Of a stretch of 64,000 bases of DNA, positions 12,140 to 20,615 are shown one piece after another. The first letter of the stretch is position 1. Every line of letters starts with the position of its first letter. A program made the translations under genes and the position numbers. Source of the stretch: Pseudoclavibacter helvolus (GTDB lineage Bacteria > Actinomycetota > Actinomycetes > Actinomycetales > Microbacteriaceae); the NCBI RefSeq assembly GCF_014191305.1, contig NZ_JACHWJ010000002.1, positions 248,001 through 312,000 on the forward strand, read 5' to 3'. The notes under the pieces were generated by a model that worked only from the letters and a program-made list of their open reading frames with translations, was not told the DNA's origin and searched no databases.

Positions 12140-13459
12140 GTGCTTCACCCTACTTCGGTGTGCGCTGACGCGCGCTCTGCCACTGACCCGTGTTCCCGCT
12201 GTGACCTCCTGCTCGGCCTCGAGGGCGTCCATGTCGAGCACGTGGACCGCCGCAACGGACTACTGATCGTGACGGTCTCGAGTCCTGCGGCGCCTGCCGG
12301 TTGCCCGTCGTGCGGGACCGTCGCGACCGGCCGTGGACGTCGCCGCCGGCTGCTTCATGACGTGCCCGGCATGACACGGGTGCGAATCGTGTGGCGGCAG
12401 CGAGTCTGGCGGTGTGACGAGTCGGGCTGTGCACGGCAGACGTTCGTGGAACAGCTGCCGTCTCTTGTCGCCCCGCGTGGGGTACTCACCCGACGCGCGG
12501 TCGTCTGGGCAGTCGGTCAGCTGCGTCGCGAACACGCCACGATCGAAGGACTGCGTCGCCAGCTGGGCACGTCGTGGAAGACGGTGTGGCGGGCCGTCGA
12601 GCCGGAGCTTGTGAAGCTCGCGGCCGATGAGTCCCGGTTCGAGAACGTGACAACGCTGGGCGTTGACGAGCACATCTGGCATCACGTCGACCCGCGCAAG
12701 CGCGGTCCGAAGGAGCTGACCGGGATGGTCGACCTCACCCGCGACAGCACCGGGAAGACGCGGGCCCGGCTGCTGGACCTCGTGCCGGGCAGGTCGGGGA
12801 AGGCCTACGCGACCTGGCTCAGCGCACGTGGCGACGCATTCCGCAAGCAGGTGAAGGTCGCGGCGCTGGATCCGTTCGCCGGTTACAAGACCGCGATCGA
12901 CGACAAACTGCAAGATGCCACCGCCGTGCTGGACGCGTTCCATGTCGTCAAGCTCGGCACTCAAGCGGTCGACGAGGTCCGCCGCCGGGTCCAGCAAGAC
13001 ACCCTCGGCCATCGCGGACGGACCGGCGACCCGCTCTACGGGATCCAGACCATCCTCCGCGCCGGGGCGGAGAACCTGACCGAGAAGCAGCAGGCCCGCC
13101 TCATCGCGGCGATCGAGGCGAACCCGGCCCACGACGAGGTGTTCGTCGCATGGCAGTGCGCCCAACAACTCCGCGCTGCTTACCACCAGAGAGACCTGAC
13201 CACGGGACGCCGGATCGCCGAGAAGGTCATCGAGTCGTTCCACACCTGCCCGATCCCCGAGATCGCACGCCTCGGCCGCACCCTGCGACGCTGGCGCTCA
13301 GCGTTCCTCGCCTACTTCACCACCAGCCGGGCAAACAACGGCGGCACCGAGGCGATCAACGGGATCATCGAGCTGCATCGTCGCCTCGCTCGCGGCTTCC
13401 GAAACCGAGAGAACTACCGGCTCCGCATGCTCCTCGCCGCCGGCGGACTCACCCCATGA
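12140..13459 (+). CDS. ISL3-family transposase (ISL3a)
   Basis: A 439-residue protein starting at GTG. The N-terminal zinc-binding part has CPSCGTVATGRGRRRRLLHD and WRCDESGC, then an HTH region (LRREHATIEGLRRQLGTSWK). The DDE core shows GVDEHIWHH, AALDPFAGYKTAI and GGTEAINGIIELHRRLARGF with the catalytic D, D and E. The frame is complete, so the element is probably active. It differs clearly from the ISL3b transposase at 16014. Confidence 0.94.
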   Translation: MLHPTSVCADARSATDPCSRCDLLLGLEGVHVEHVDRRNGLLIVTVSSPAAPAGCPSCGTVATGRGRRRRLLHDVPGMTRVRIVWRQRVWRCDESGCARQTFVEQLPSLVAPRGVLTRRAVVWAVGQLRREHATIEGLRRQLGTSWKTVWRAVEPELVKLAADESRFENVTTLGVDEHIWHHVDPRKRGPKELTGMVDLTRDSTGKTRARLLDLVPGRSGKAYATWLSARGDAFRKQVKVAALDPFAGYKTAIDDKLQDATAVLDAFHVVKLGTQAVDEVRRRVQQDTLGHRGRTGDPLYGIQTILRAGAENLTEKQQARLIAAIEANPAHDEVFVAWQCAQQLRAAYHQRDLTTGRRIAEKVIESFHTCPIPEIARLGRTLRRWRSAFLAYFTTSRANNGGTEAINGIIELHRRLARGFRNRENYRLRMLLAAGGLTP

Positions 13460-14056
13460 CCCCCACCGAATGTCCGAAGAGCCCGTAATGCTCGTCGAAG
13501 GTGATGACGATAAGGCCGTGTTCGAAGGCGTTGCTGCGCGGTCCAAGGATCTTTCTACAGATGGCATTGCAGTCGCTGCAGCACAAGGCAAGGGCCACCT
13601 GTATATCCCCCATGCAATCTTGAGCGAACTAAAAATTCCGACGATGGTGGTCTTCGATAACGATTCAGGCTGCGAGGCCCGGATGACTGAGAAGAAAAAG
13701 CATGAGAAGAATCCTGAGAAGATTAAAGAGAACGAGAGGGCTGTCAAAAATGCCGGTTACAATCATGTCAAAGACAACAAAGCTCTCCAGCGGTACTTTA
13801 ATCTAGATGAGCTTGACTACCCAATTGGCGCTTTGTCGACTGAACTCCACGCTGTTGATGACACGCTTGAGACAGTCATCAACATTGACTGGCCCAGTTG
13901 GAATGACACCCTTCAGGAACTGGTTGACAGCGGCCAGGGTGTGGGAAATAAGAACGCGGCAACATATGCTCTTGCTTCGACAAACTGCGCTGACGAACCC
14001 AGTGGCCAAATCGCATTGGCAGTCGAGAGCATCAGAAACTTGGTACGCGCCACTAA

Positions 14057-15731
14057 CCTCGATCTTTCATCGGGGGCCCGCGGGGTGTGATTCGAGCGTC
14101 GTTGCTGTTGTCGGGTGTTGATTCTGTCGTATGGGTACGACATTGGGGCGCGTGACGCTGCGTGCGGGGTTCCAAGCCGGTGGGTGTCCTCGGTTGTGGT
14201 GTGCGGTAGCAGTCCAGTGTCATCCGGGTGCTCGTGCGTGAGCGCGGAGCGTGCTGATCGCGGCCAACGTGGTCGTAGCCCAGGCGGCTCGGTCCGAGAG
14301 GTGCAGGGTGATGCGCCGCCCGGTCTTCGCGAGACTCGCGGGGAGAGAGAAGAGCCGGTAGCGGAGCCGTTTCGGCTCCCAACGCCGCGCCTGCTCGCCT
14401 GGGTGGCCGAGCATTCCCATCCAGGCGGTGATATCGGTCGCGAGGGCCACGAGCAGACACCAGATGCGGTTTTGCTCGAACCCGTGCAGGGGTAGATTCC
14501 GCAGGCCCGTATCTTTCGCGATGCGGATACGGTCCTCGCAGCGCGCCCGCTTGCGGTGCCGGAGCTCGAGATCGGGGAGCTGCCCTCGTGTCGTGTTCGT
14601 GACGAACGCTGTCAATCGGTAGCCGTCAACGTCCTCGAAGCGGAGCTGCGCGCCCGGATGCGGGCGTTCCCGGCGGACGATGACGCGCATACCCGCAGGC
14701 CACTTCTGCAGGTTCATGAGCCCGGTGAACTCGGCAACGTCCGTGCCGTCTCGGATGTCGCCGTCGGCGTCGTAAGCGGGCGTCCAGATCTTTTCGGGGA
14801 TCTGTTTGTAGAGCTCTGGCGTCTCGAACGGGAGCGTGAACCCAACCGAGTAGGAGAGTCTGCGTCCGGTGAGCCAGGCGAGGAACTCGTGCGTGCCGCC
14901 GCCCCCGTCGGCGCGGATCAGAACTCTCTTCCCGGGCCGGGGCGAGCTGCCTGGGAGCTGCGCGAGTGCCTGCTGGACGACGTCGATGTGATCGGCCGCG
15001 GTGTTCGACCCCGCGTTCCCTGGGCGGAGTTTGATCGCGAGCGTCTCCCCGGTGCCGGCGGACCCGTGGTCCGCGAACGCGCAGAGCGGGTGGAAACCGA
15101 ACCCCTTCTTGAACGTGGGTTTCGCGGATTCCTTCTCGGAGTGCGCGGTGATCAACGTCGCGTCCAAATCGATGACCAGCGGGTGCCTCGCGCTCGCTGC
15201 ATGGTCGGGGGGCGTGCTCGCCGGCCAACGACCATGCCCGGGCGCGAGCAGCTTGGCGCGCCGTGTTGATCGCTGTGATCGCCCGGACGGGGTCGGCGGC
15301 GAGCGCGGTGATCAGGCGGGACACGGTCGGATCCGACGCGACAAGCCCGAACACGCCCGGCTCGCCCCGCAACGCGTCGATATCGGCGAGCGCGTCACCA
15401 CCCAGAGCGAGCGCGATCGCGAGATCCGCGACAATTTTGCCCGGATCATGTGTCGCGAACGGTTTCCGCCACGACGACAACGCGTCCGACAACGCCAGGT
15501 CGAGGCCTGTCGCGCGCACCGTTTCCGTGAGCAGGACACCGCCCGCTTGCCCGACCGCGGCGACTCGCGCGGTGTCGACGCGAACTCGTGGGTACGCTCC
15601 GGTATTCTTCACCTTGAAGGTGCTCCTTTTGTGGACAATGAAGCTCTTAGACAAGCTCAATTATCCCAGATCAGGGGCACCTTTCTTACGCCACCACGCA
15701 CCTCAACGACGAGAACCGTGAAACCCCGAGG
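14057..15731 (-). mobile_element. IS1380-family insertion sequence (1,675 bp)
   Basis: The ends are short imperfect inverted repeats: CCTCGATCTTTCATCGG at the left and, read inward from the right, CCTCGGGGTTTCACGG. A 4-bp target duplication CTAA flanks it (14053-14056 and 15732-15735), as expected for IS1380. It carries one transposase gene on the minus strand, which is frameshifted. It has inserted into the 3' part of the OLD-family gene. Its right-hand CTAA is immediately followed by another IS1380-type end (15736). Confidence 0.92.
14220..15612 (-). pseudogene. IS1380-family transposase, frameshifted
   Basis: The start is GTG 15612, preceded by AAAGGAG. The N-terminal half ends around SLAGEHAP; the C-terminal half continues in another frame as DHAASARHPLVIDLDATLI. 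The DDE residues are in LDATLITAHS, in IRADGGGGTHEF and in the CEDRIRIAKDTGL region, all in the IS1380 arrangement. The span of 1,393 nt is one base too long. The extra base lies in a run of six G at 15207-15212 (plus strand). Removing one gives 463 residues, the normal length. Either the element is dead or the run is a sequencing error. Programmed frameshifting is not known to be needed in this family. Confidence 0.85.
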
Positions 15732-15735
15732 CTAA

Positions 15736-15904
15736 CCTCGATCTTTCACCGGGGTCTCGTGTGGCGTGAGTTGAGCGTCGTTGCTCGTCTTGGGGAGTCA
15801 TTTTGCCTTATGGGTACGAAATTGGGGCGCGCGACGCTGCGTGCGGGTTTCCAGGCCGGCGGGGTCTCTCGGGTCGTGGTAGTTGCGGGTGCCCGGCGTT
15901 AACC
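15736..15904. mobile_element. End fragment of a second IS1380-family element
   Basis: From 15736 the sequence repeats the first ~160 bp of the IS1380 element at 14057 with many differences (shared CCTCGATCTTTCA, GAGCGTCGTTGCT, ATGGGTACGA). It is therefore a related, not identical, element end. It carries no transposase coding sequence and stops at the left end of ISL3b. The CTAA between the two IS1380 ends is shared. It suggests one element landed next to, or in, another, with later loss of the rest. Confidence 0.75.
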
Positions 15905-15960
15905 GGCTCATCGCGTTTGAGAGTGTAGGAGTGGGGTAGCGCGTCTTTGCGTTGGTAGAG

Positions 15961-16013
15961 GTCGAGGTCTCCCAGGATGGAAGTTCCTACACACCCATCC
16001 GAGAGACCTCGAC
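15961..16013 (+). promoter_or_regulatory. Hairpin abutting the ISL3b transposase start
   Basis: GTCGAGGTCTC (15961-15971) pairs with GAGACCTCGAC (16003-16013). The inner stem is GGATGG (15975-15980) with CCATCC (15995-16000). The stem ends on the base before the ATG at 16014, just as in ISL3a. It would sequester the ribosome-binding site on read-through transcripts. This role is inferred from structure and conservation. Confidence 0.6.
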
Positions 16014-17324
16014 ATGCGTAACGCTACCCTCCAGTCGCCGAACCTCACGACCTTCTGCCGTCTTGACGACCTCGGGCTGGAGGTGACCGGGCAGCTCGTG
16101 ACGCACGAGCGAACGGTCCTCGTGTGCCGGGTCGTTGAGGCCGATGACTGGTGTCACCGCTGCGGCAGCCAGGGGAGGCTGAGAGACTCGGTGACGCGCA
16201 GGCTCGCGCACGAACCTTCCGGATGGCGACCTACTGTGCTCCTGCTCCAGGTGCGCCGCTACCGGTGCGAGCACTGCAAGCACGTTTGGCGGCAAGACAC
16301 GACCGCCGCGGCCGCACCTCGCGCGAAGCTCTCCCGAGCCGCGCTGCGATGGAGTCTGGTCTCGCTCGTGTGTCAGCATCTCTCGGTCGCGCGAGTCGCT
16401 GAAGCGCTTGATGTGTCTTGGGACGCCGCGAACCGCGCCGTCCTGGCCGAAGGGCATCGCTTGCTCATCGACGATGAGCGCCGTTTCGAGCACGTCACCA
16501 CGATCGGGGTCGATGAGCATGTCTGGAGACACACGCGACACGGAGACAAGTACGTGACCGTGATCATCGACCTCACCCCGATCCGCGCCAAGACAGGCCC
16601 ATCCCGCCTTCTGGACATGGTCGAGGGCAGATCGAAGGCCGTGTTCCGGGACTGGCTCGAAGCCCGCCCCGACGCATGGCGCACCGGTGTCGAGATCGTC
16701 GCGATGGACGGGTTCACGGGCTTCAAGTGCGCCGCGGTCGAACAGCTCCCAGACGCGGTCGAGGTCCTCGATCCGTTCCATGTCGTGAAGCTGGCCGGTG
16801 ACGCCCTCGATACCTGCCGGCAGCGAGTCCAGCAAGCAACGACCGGACACCGCGGCCGCACGAGCGACCCGCTCTACGGCGTCAGGCGAGCGTTGCGCAC
16901 CGGGACGACGCTCCTCACTGAGCGTCAGATCGGGCGTCTCGAGAGCGTGTTCGCGAACCCCGAGCATGCCGAGGTCGAGGCTGTCTGGACGATCTATCAA
17001 CGCGTGATCACTGCCTATCGAGAACCCCGGAAGCAGCTCGGGAAGACCGCGCTGCGCGCCGTGATCAATGCGCTCGCCGAGGCTACCGCGAAGACGGTCC
17101 CGGAGCTGGCAACGCTCGGCACCACGTTCAAGCGCCGGGCCGCCGACATCCTCGCGTTCTTCGATCGTCCCGGGAGCAGCAACGGCCCGACCGAGGCCAT
17201 TAACGGGCGCCTCGAGCACCTCCGCGGTATCGCGCTCGGCTTCCGGAACCTGACCCACTACATCGCAAGATCACTCCTCGAGACCGGAGGATTCAGGCCC
17301 TATCTACACTCTCAAACGCAATGA
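16014..17324 (+). CDS. ISL3-family transposase (ISL3b)
   Basis: A 436-residue protein. An N-terminal zinc-finger-like region (CHRCGSQGRLRDSVTRRLAHE, YRCEHCKHVWRQ) is followed by the DDE core: GVDEHVWRHTRHGDKY, AMDGFTGFKCAAV and GPTEAINGRLEHLRGIALGF. The frame is complete from the ATG to the stop, which lies within the right inverted repeat region. It belongs to the same family as the ISL3a transposase but is only distantly similar. The hairpin directly before the ATG may limit translation. Confidence 0.94.
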   Translation: MRNATLQSPNLTTFCRLDDLGLEVTGQLVTHERTVLVCRVVEADDWCHRCGSQGRLRDSVTRRLAHEPSGWRPTVLLLQVRRYRCEHCKHVWRQDTTAAAAPRAKLSRAALRWSLVSLVCQHLSVARVAEALDVSWDAANRAVLAEGHRLLIDDERRFEHVTTIGVDEHVWRHTRHGDKYVTVIIDLTPIRAKTGPSRLLDMVEGRSKAVFRDWLEARPDAWRTGVEIVAMDGFTGFKCAAVEQLPDAVEVLDPFHVVKLAGDALDTCRQRVQQATTGHRGRTSDPLYGVRRALRTGTTLLTERQIGRLESVFANPEHAEVEAVWTIYQRVITAYREPRKQLGKTALRAVINALAEATAKTVPELATLGTTFKRRAADILAFFDRPGSSNGPTEAINGRLEHLRGIALGFRNLTHYIARSLLETGGFRPYLHSQTQ

Positions 17325-17337
17325 GCCAGAAAAGCCC

Positions 17338-17679
17338 GTGGCGCGCGGTGATTCTTCGCGCGTAGCGCCTCAGTATCGCGATCTGTTCCAAGCGGTTCGC
17401 GTCACTGGCCCTGGACAAGCGACGGAGATAACGCTTCCTGATGGGGAGAATGGGATCTGGTTCGCGGGTAACGGCAAGGGTGATCTGCCTGCCATCGTGG
17501 CTCACATGGGACGCAAGGGTTGCGAACTTAACTCGTCGAAGGCTGGCGCGTTCAAGAGGCGGCTGGAAGCCCACAACGCGAGCGGCGCCGCACTGGCGAC
17601 AGCGTTGGTCAGCGAGCTGCGCGACTTGTCCACGCGCAAGAGTGCTTGCTCGTGTGGAGTTCCGCTCGTTTTCAGCTAG
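17338..17679 (+). CDS. Hypothetical protein, probably the remnant of a truncated gene
   Basis: A 113-residue frame beginning at a GTG ten bases after the ISL3b right end. Its content (TEITLPDGENGIWFAGNGKGDLPAIVAHMGRKGCELN...) and moderate codon bias look protein-like. I do not recognise a family. Because it starts at the element boundary and ISL3b lacks a target duplication, it is probably the 3' part of a gene whose 5' part was lost. A longer antisense frame (17293-17841) runs into the element and is less likely. Confidence 0.35.
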   Translation: MARGDSSRVAPQYRDLFQAVRVTGPGQATEITLPDGENGIWFAGNGKGDLPAIVAHMGRKGCELNSSKAGAFKRRLEAHNASGAALATALVSELRDLSTRKSACSCGVPLVFS

Positions 17680-17827
17680 AGCAAGACCTCGCGCTATGCA
17701 GGGCCGAGGCGACCGCGGCAGGGTGATCCGGAGCGACGGGGCTCGGGTTGTCGGAACGAAAGCCTCGCCGGCATCAGGGATCTGTAGCTCCGAGGCTCGC
17801 TTCCGATCGCCTCCTGAGGCTGTCGAG

Positions 17828-17847
17828 TACTCTGTTTGCATGCAAAC
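17828..17847 (+). promoter_or_regulatory. -10 box and start-codon palindrome of the DUF433/PIN-like module
   Basis: A -10-like TACTCT (17828-17833) lies seven bases before the ATG at 17840, so the transcript is probably leaderless. The perfect 14-bp palindrome GTTTGCATGCAAAC (17834-17847) is centred on the start codon. A repressor bound there would block the transcription start. The antitoxin is the natural candidate; this is inferred. Confidence 0.55.
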
Positions 17848-18514
17848 GCGTCTTGCTGATCCCGCCTACACCCTGCCGCTCTATGGCAAAAGCGAAGCGG
17901 CACAGATCGTTCAGGCGCCGTCCTCGTCGTTTGCTCGCTGGGCCAACGGGCAACAGTTCGATCAGCGCGACGGTCAAGCGGGTTGGACGCCCCCACTCCT
18001 CACGGGAGTGACCGAGGGGCGAGGCCTCACCGTTCCCTTTGATGCCCTTGCCGAGGCGTTCATTGTCGAGTCGTTTCGCAAAGCAGGACTGCACATGACG
18101 CGCATCCGCCCCGCGGTGGAGGTGCTCCGCAAGGAGATGGGCTTACGGCAGGCGCTGCTCAGCGACAAGCTCCGGACTGACGGGGCCGAAATTCTCTACG
18201 AAAAGGGAGAAAACCAGCTCATCGTTGTTCGGAACGGGCAGGGTGTCTTCAATGAAGTTGTCGCGGAGTTCCTGGAGAGCATCGACTACGGTGACGGCTT
18301 CGCGCAGCGCATCCGCCTCCCGTTCTTCGAGCCCATCGACGTGATGGTCGACCCACGTCTGAACGGGGGGCAGCCTACGATCGCCAGAATCGGGGTCAGC
18401 ATTCATGACGTTGTTGGCCGCGTCAAGGCTGGTGAGTCCAAACGCGATGTTGCCGAGGACTACGGGCTGACAGCTCCTGAGATCCGCTCGTTGATCACGC
18501 GAGCAGCCGCCTGA
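17840..18514 (+). CDS. DUF433-domain antitoxin
   Basis: A 224-residue protein. The start at 17840 (MQTRLADPAYTLPLYGKSEA) is preferred over longer in-frame starts because a -10 box and palindrome sit exactly there. The N-terminal part resembles a MerR-like or wHTH region. The C-terminal 60 residues (VDPRLNGGQPTIARIGVSIHDVVGRVKAGESKRDVAEDYGLTAPEI in shortened form) are the DUF433 HTH domain. Proteins of this design pair with PIN-like DUF5615 or VapC45-type toxins. The next gene starts one base after this stop, so the two are co-translated. Confidence 0.75.
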   Translation: MQTRLADPAYTLPLYGKSEAAQIVQAPSSSFARWANGQQFDQRDGQAGWTPPLLTGVTEGRGLTVPFDALAEAFIVESFRKAGLHMTRIRPAVEVLRKEMGLRQALLSDKLRTDGAEILYEKGENQLIVVRNGQGVFNEVVAEFLESIDYGDGFAQRIRLPFFEPIDVMVDPRLNGGQPTIARIGVSIHDVVGRVKAGESKRDVAEDYGLTAPEIRSLITRAAA

Positions 18515-18515
18515 C

Positions 18516-18923
18516 ATGTCGGGGCCTCGGTTTCTCCTGGATCGCTCTCTCGGGCAGCGAACGGTGCGATCAAGGCTCGAGGGTGCCGGTTGGTCGGTGA
18601 CAACGCTCGCCGCCAAATTCGGTGACGCTGAGGCTCAACGAATGCAGGACGAGACGTGGATCGCGGCCGGCACCGCGGCGGGGTTCATTCTCCTCACGAA
18701 AGATCACCGGGTAGCCACGAGACCGCTTGAAGCGCACGCCATCTACACTCACGACGCACGCGTCGTCTCGTTGGCAAGCGGCAGCCGAACCAGGGAACAG
18801 ATGGCGGATCTCTTCTTGCTGCACGAGCGACGCATCCATGGGCTCGCCGACGCTCGCGGGCCGTTTGTCTACTCTCTGTCTCCCAGTGCGATGAAGCGGA
18901 AAACGCTGAATCTGCTGTACTAA
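18516..18923 (+). CDS. PIN-like toxin (DUF5615/VapC45 type)
   Basis: A 135-residue protein. The first acidic residue is in PRFLLDRSLG, further acidic positions are in FGDAEAQRMQDETWI, and ILLTKDHRVA carries the conserved D of the PIN-like fold. This matches Mut7-C/DUF5615-like and VapC45-like toxins, presumed RNases. It follows the DUF433 antitoxin by one base. The activity has not been tested in most such pairs, so RNase function is a family inference. Confidence 0.7.
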   Translation: MSGPRFLLDRSLGQRTVRSRLEGAGWSVTTLAAKFGDAEAQRMQDETWIAAGTAAGFILLTKDHRVATRPLEAHAIYTHDARVVSLASGSRTREQMADLFLLHERRIHGLADARGPFVYSLSPSAMKRKTLNLLY

Positions 18924-19029
18924 GGGCCGCCCAGGAGGCGCGCTGGCCAGCCCGTTGCCCACTACAGTTCTCAGGTACCCGCGCGAGCCCCGCCCCCTTC
19001 TTCGGCTCGCCCGAGAAGAGGACACCCCT

Positions 19030-20445
19030 TTGACGCAGACACTCACCCGCAAGCTCGGCGTGCCCGGAATCGTGTTCATGGTGATCGCGGCCGCCGCGCC
19101 CATCACCGTGGTCGCAGCGAACTTCCCGATCATCTTCGGTGTCTCCGGCTCCGTCGGCGCACCCCTCATGGTGCTCGTCGCCACCGCGATCCTGTTGCTC
19201 TTCTCCGTCGGATACGCGTGGATGACCCCGCACGTGCCAGACGCTGGCGCCTTCTACTCGTACGTCGACCGCGGGCTCGGGCGACGCCTGGGGCTGGGCA
19301 CCGCATCCATCGCCCTGCTCTCCTACGTGCTGCTCACCGTGTCGATGACCTGCTACCTCGGCGTTCAGGCCGGCAACCTCTTCGAGCTGTGGACCGGGAT
19401 GCAGGTGCCCTGGTGGATCATCTCGGGCCTCATGATCGCGATCGTCGGGTTCCTCGGCTACCGCAACATCGATCTCTCCGCGAAGGTGCTCGGCGTCGTG
19501 CTGGTGCTCGAGGTCGTCGCGGTCATCGTCATCGACGTGGGCGTGCTCGCCTCCGGGCGTGAGCTCACGACGCTGCCGTTCAGCGTCAGCGAAGCCGTCT
19601 CAGGCACGCCCGGACTCGGGTTGCTCTTCGCGTTCCTGGGCTTCTTCGGCTTCGAAGCGACCGCCGTGTTCCGCAACGAAGCCCGCGACCCCGAGCGCAC
19701 GGTTCCGCGCGCCACCTACATCGCGGTCATCGCCGTCGGTGCCCTCTACTTCGTCTCCTCGTGGCTCGTCATCGCGGGCCTCGGTGCCGATGACGCGGTC
19801 GCCCTCTCGAACGAAGACCCAGCCGGCGTCGTCGTCGGCCTCGCCGGCGACGTGGTCGCGCCGATCATGGCCGACATCGTGCAGGTGCTCGTCGTGACGA
19901 GCATGTTCGCGTGCATGCTCGCGTTCCACAACATCGTCACCCGCTACCTCTTCACGCTGGGGGAGCGGGACGTGCTCCCGCGCACCCTCGCCGCCGTGCA
20001 CCCGAAGCACTCGGCGCCGTCGCGCGCATCCCTGTGGGTGACGATCATTACCGCGGTCGTGGTTGTCGTCTCCGCGCTCGCGCAGCTCGACCCGGTGCTG
20101 CAGATCTACACCTGGTACTCCGGAGCGGGCGCCGTGGGTGTCATCGTCATGATGACACTCGCGAGCTTCGCCGTCGTCGCCTTCCGCGCACGCCTGAAGC
20201 GGGATGCGGCCGACGGGACAGCCTCGTCCTGGGTCACGGTCGCGTCGTTGGCGGGTGGCATCGGGCTTGTCCTCGTGCTGGTCATCGCGATCTGGAACTT
20301 CCCGTTCCTCGTCGGCGGGGTCGTCGCCGCGATCATCTGGGGTGTTGTGCTGGCCGCTTTCTTCGTAGTCGGGATGCTGCTGCCTGCCCGCGTTGGCGTA
20401 GACGCAGCACCGGCTTCCGAGCCTCAGACTGCCCCTCGCGCGTAA
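19030..20445 (+). CDS. APC-superfamily amino acid/polyamine permease
   Basis: A 471-residue membrane protein with about twelve hydrophobic segments. The start TTG 19030 is chosen because GAGG lies eight bases upstream and it gives MTQTLTRKLGVPGIVFMVIAAAAPI, the usual first helix of APC transporters. GFFGFEATAVFRNEARDPERTVPRA is the conserved helix 6-7 region (the FEAEARNP-like signature). The family imports amino acids or amines by cation coupling. The substrate is not decidable. It stands alone and is followed by a terminator-like hairpin at 20485-20517. Confidence 0.88.
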   Translation: MTQTLTRKLGVPGIVFMVIAAAAPITVVAANFPIIFGVSGSVGAPLMVLVATAILLLFSVGYAWMTPHVPDAGAFYSYVDRGLGRRLGLGTASIALLSYVLLTVSMTCYLGVQAGNLFELWTGMQVPWWIISGLMIAIVGFLGYRNIDLSAKVLGVVLVLEVVAVIVIDVGVLASGRELTTLPFSVSEAVSGTPGLGLLFAFLGFFGFEATAVFRNEARDPERTVPRATYIAVIAVGALYFVSSWLVIAGLGADDAVALSNEDPAGVVVGLAGDVVAPIMADIVQVLVVTSMFACMLAFHNIVTRYLFTLGERDVLPRTLAAVHPKHSAPSRASLWVTIITAVVVVVSALAQLDPVLQIYTWYSGAGAVGVIVMMTLASFAVVAFRARLKRDAADGTASSWVTVASLAGGIGLVLVLVIAIWNFPFLVGGVVAAIIWGVVLAAFFVVGMLLPARVGVDAAPASEPQTAPRA

Positions 20446-20484
20446 CCGAAGCATTGCGCTTCCCCGCGCACTGCCTGACCGGAG

Positions 20485-20517
20485 GAGCCGCCGAGGCGCT
20501 GTGAACCCCGGCGGCTC
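20485..20517 (+). terminator. Terminator-like hairpin after the APC permease
   Basis: GAGCCGCCG (20485-20493) can pair with CGGCGGCTC (20509-20517), a perfect 9-bp stem. No clear T-run follows, as is common in high-GC actinobacteria. Between 20446 and 20615 there is no gene. Confidence 0.5.
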
Positions 20518-20615
20518 TGGCCGCACAGAACGGGTACTCGGTCCCGGACGATGCACTTCACCCGCAGAGATTCGCTGCGCGGCAAGTGATCAGGCCGGCC
20601 GTCAGGCCCGAACGT

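Larger units (their letters stand above)
12025..13483 (+). mobile_element. ISL3-family insertion sequence, ISL3a (1,459 bp)
   Basis: Terminal inverted repeats are GGCTCTTCGGACTTTCGG at the left and GGCTCTTCGGACATTCGG read inward from the right. Both continue as TGGGGGT. An 8-bp target duplication CGTAATGC lies at 12017-12024 and 13484-13491, the length expected for ISL3. It contains one transposase gene. It interrupts the OLD-family nuclease gene in the same orientation. Confidence 0.97.
10671..14090 (+). pseudogene. OLD-family ATP-dependent endonuclease, split by ISL3a and truncated by IS1380
   Basis: The chosen start is GTG 10671, which has AAAGG upstream and gives MRIKSVGIENFRCL, the usual beginning of an OLD/RecF-like ATPase. 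Walker A is GPNGAGKSS, the ABC signature region is GHGFQRALLISSLK and Walker B is LAIEEPELFQHPTQ. The first part stops being native at 12024. The second part resumes at 13492 with the TOPRIM metal-binding motif VMLVEGDDDKAVFEGV and later VVFDND. Deleting ISL3a (12025-13483) and one 8-bp CGTAATGC copy joins ...ADAVMLVEGDDDK in frame. The 3' end is again cut at 14056 by IS1380; the last ten residues before the stop at 14090 come from that element. OLD nucleases, alone or with partners as in Gabija, act in phage defence. No UvrD-like partner is seen. Confidence 0.92.
15905..17327 (+). mobile_element. ISL3-family insertion sequence, ISL3b (1,423 bp)
   Basis: The inverted repeats are GGCTCATCGCGTTTGAGAG at the left and GGCTCATTGCGTTTGAGAG read inward from the right. 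The flanking 8-mers, CGTTAACC on the left and AGAAAAGC on the right, do not match, so there is no target duplication. That points to a deletion or recombination at one end after insertion. It contains one intact transposase gene. Confidence 0.92.

Noticed and set aside
17293-17841. 182-residue minus-strand frame across the ISL3b right end
   Set aside because: It runs into the inverted repeat of the element and lacks any known motif; the plus-strand frame at 17338 is somewhat more protein-like.
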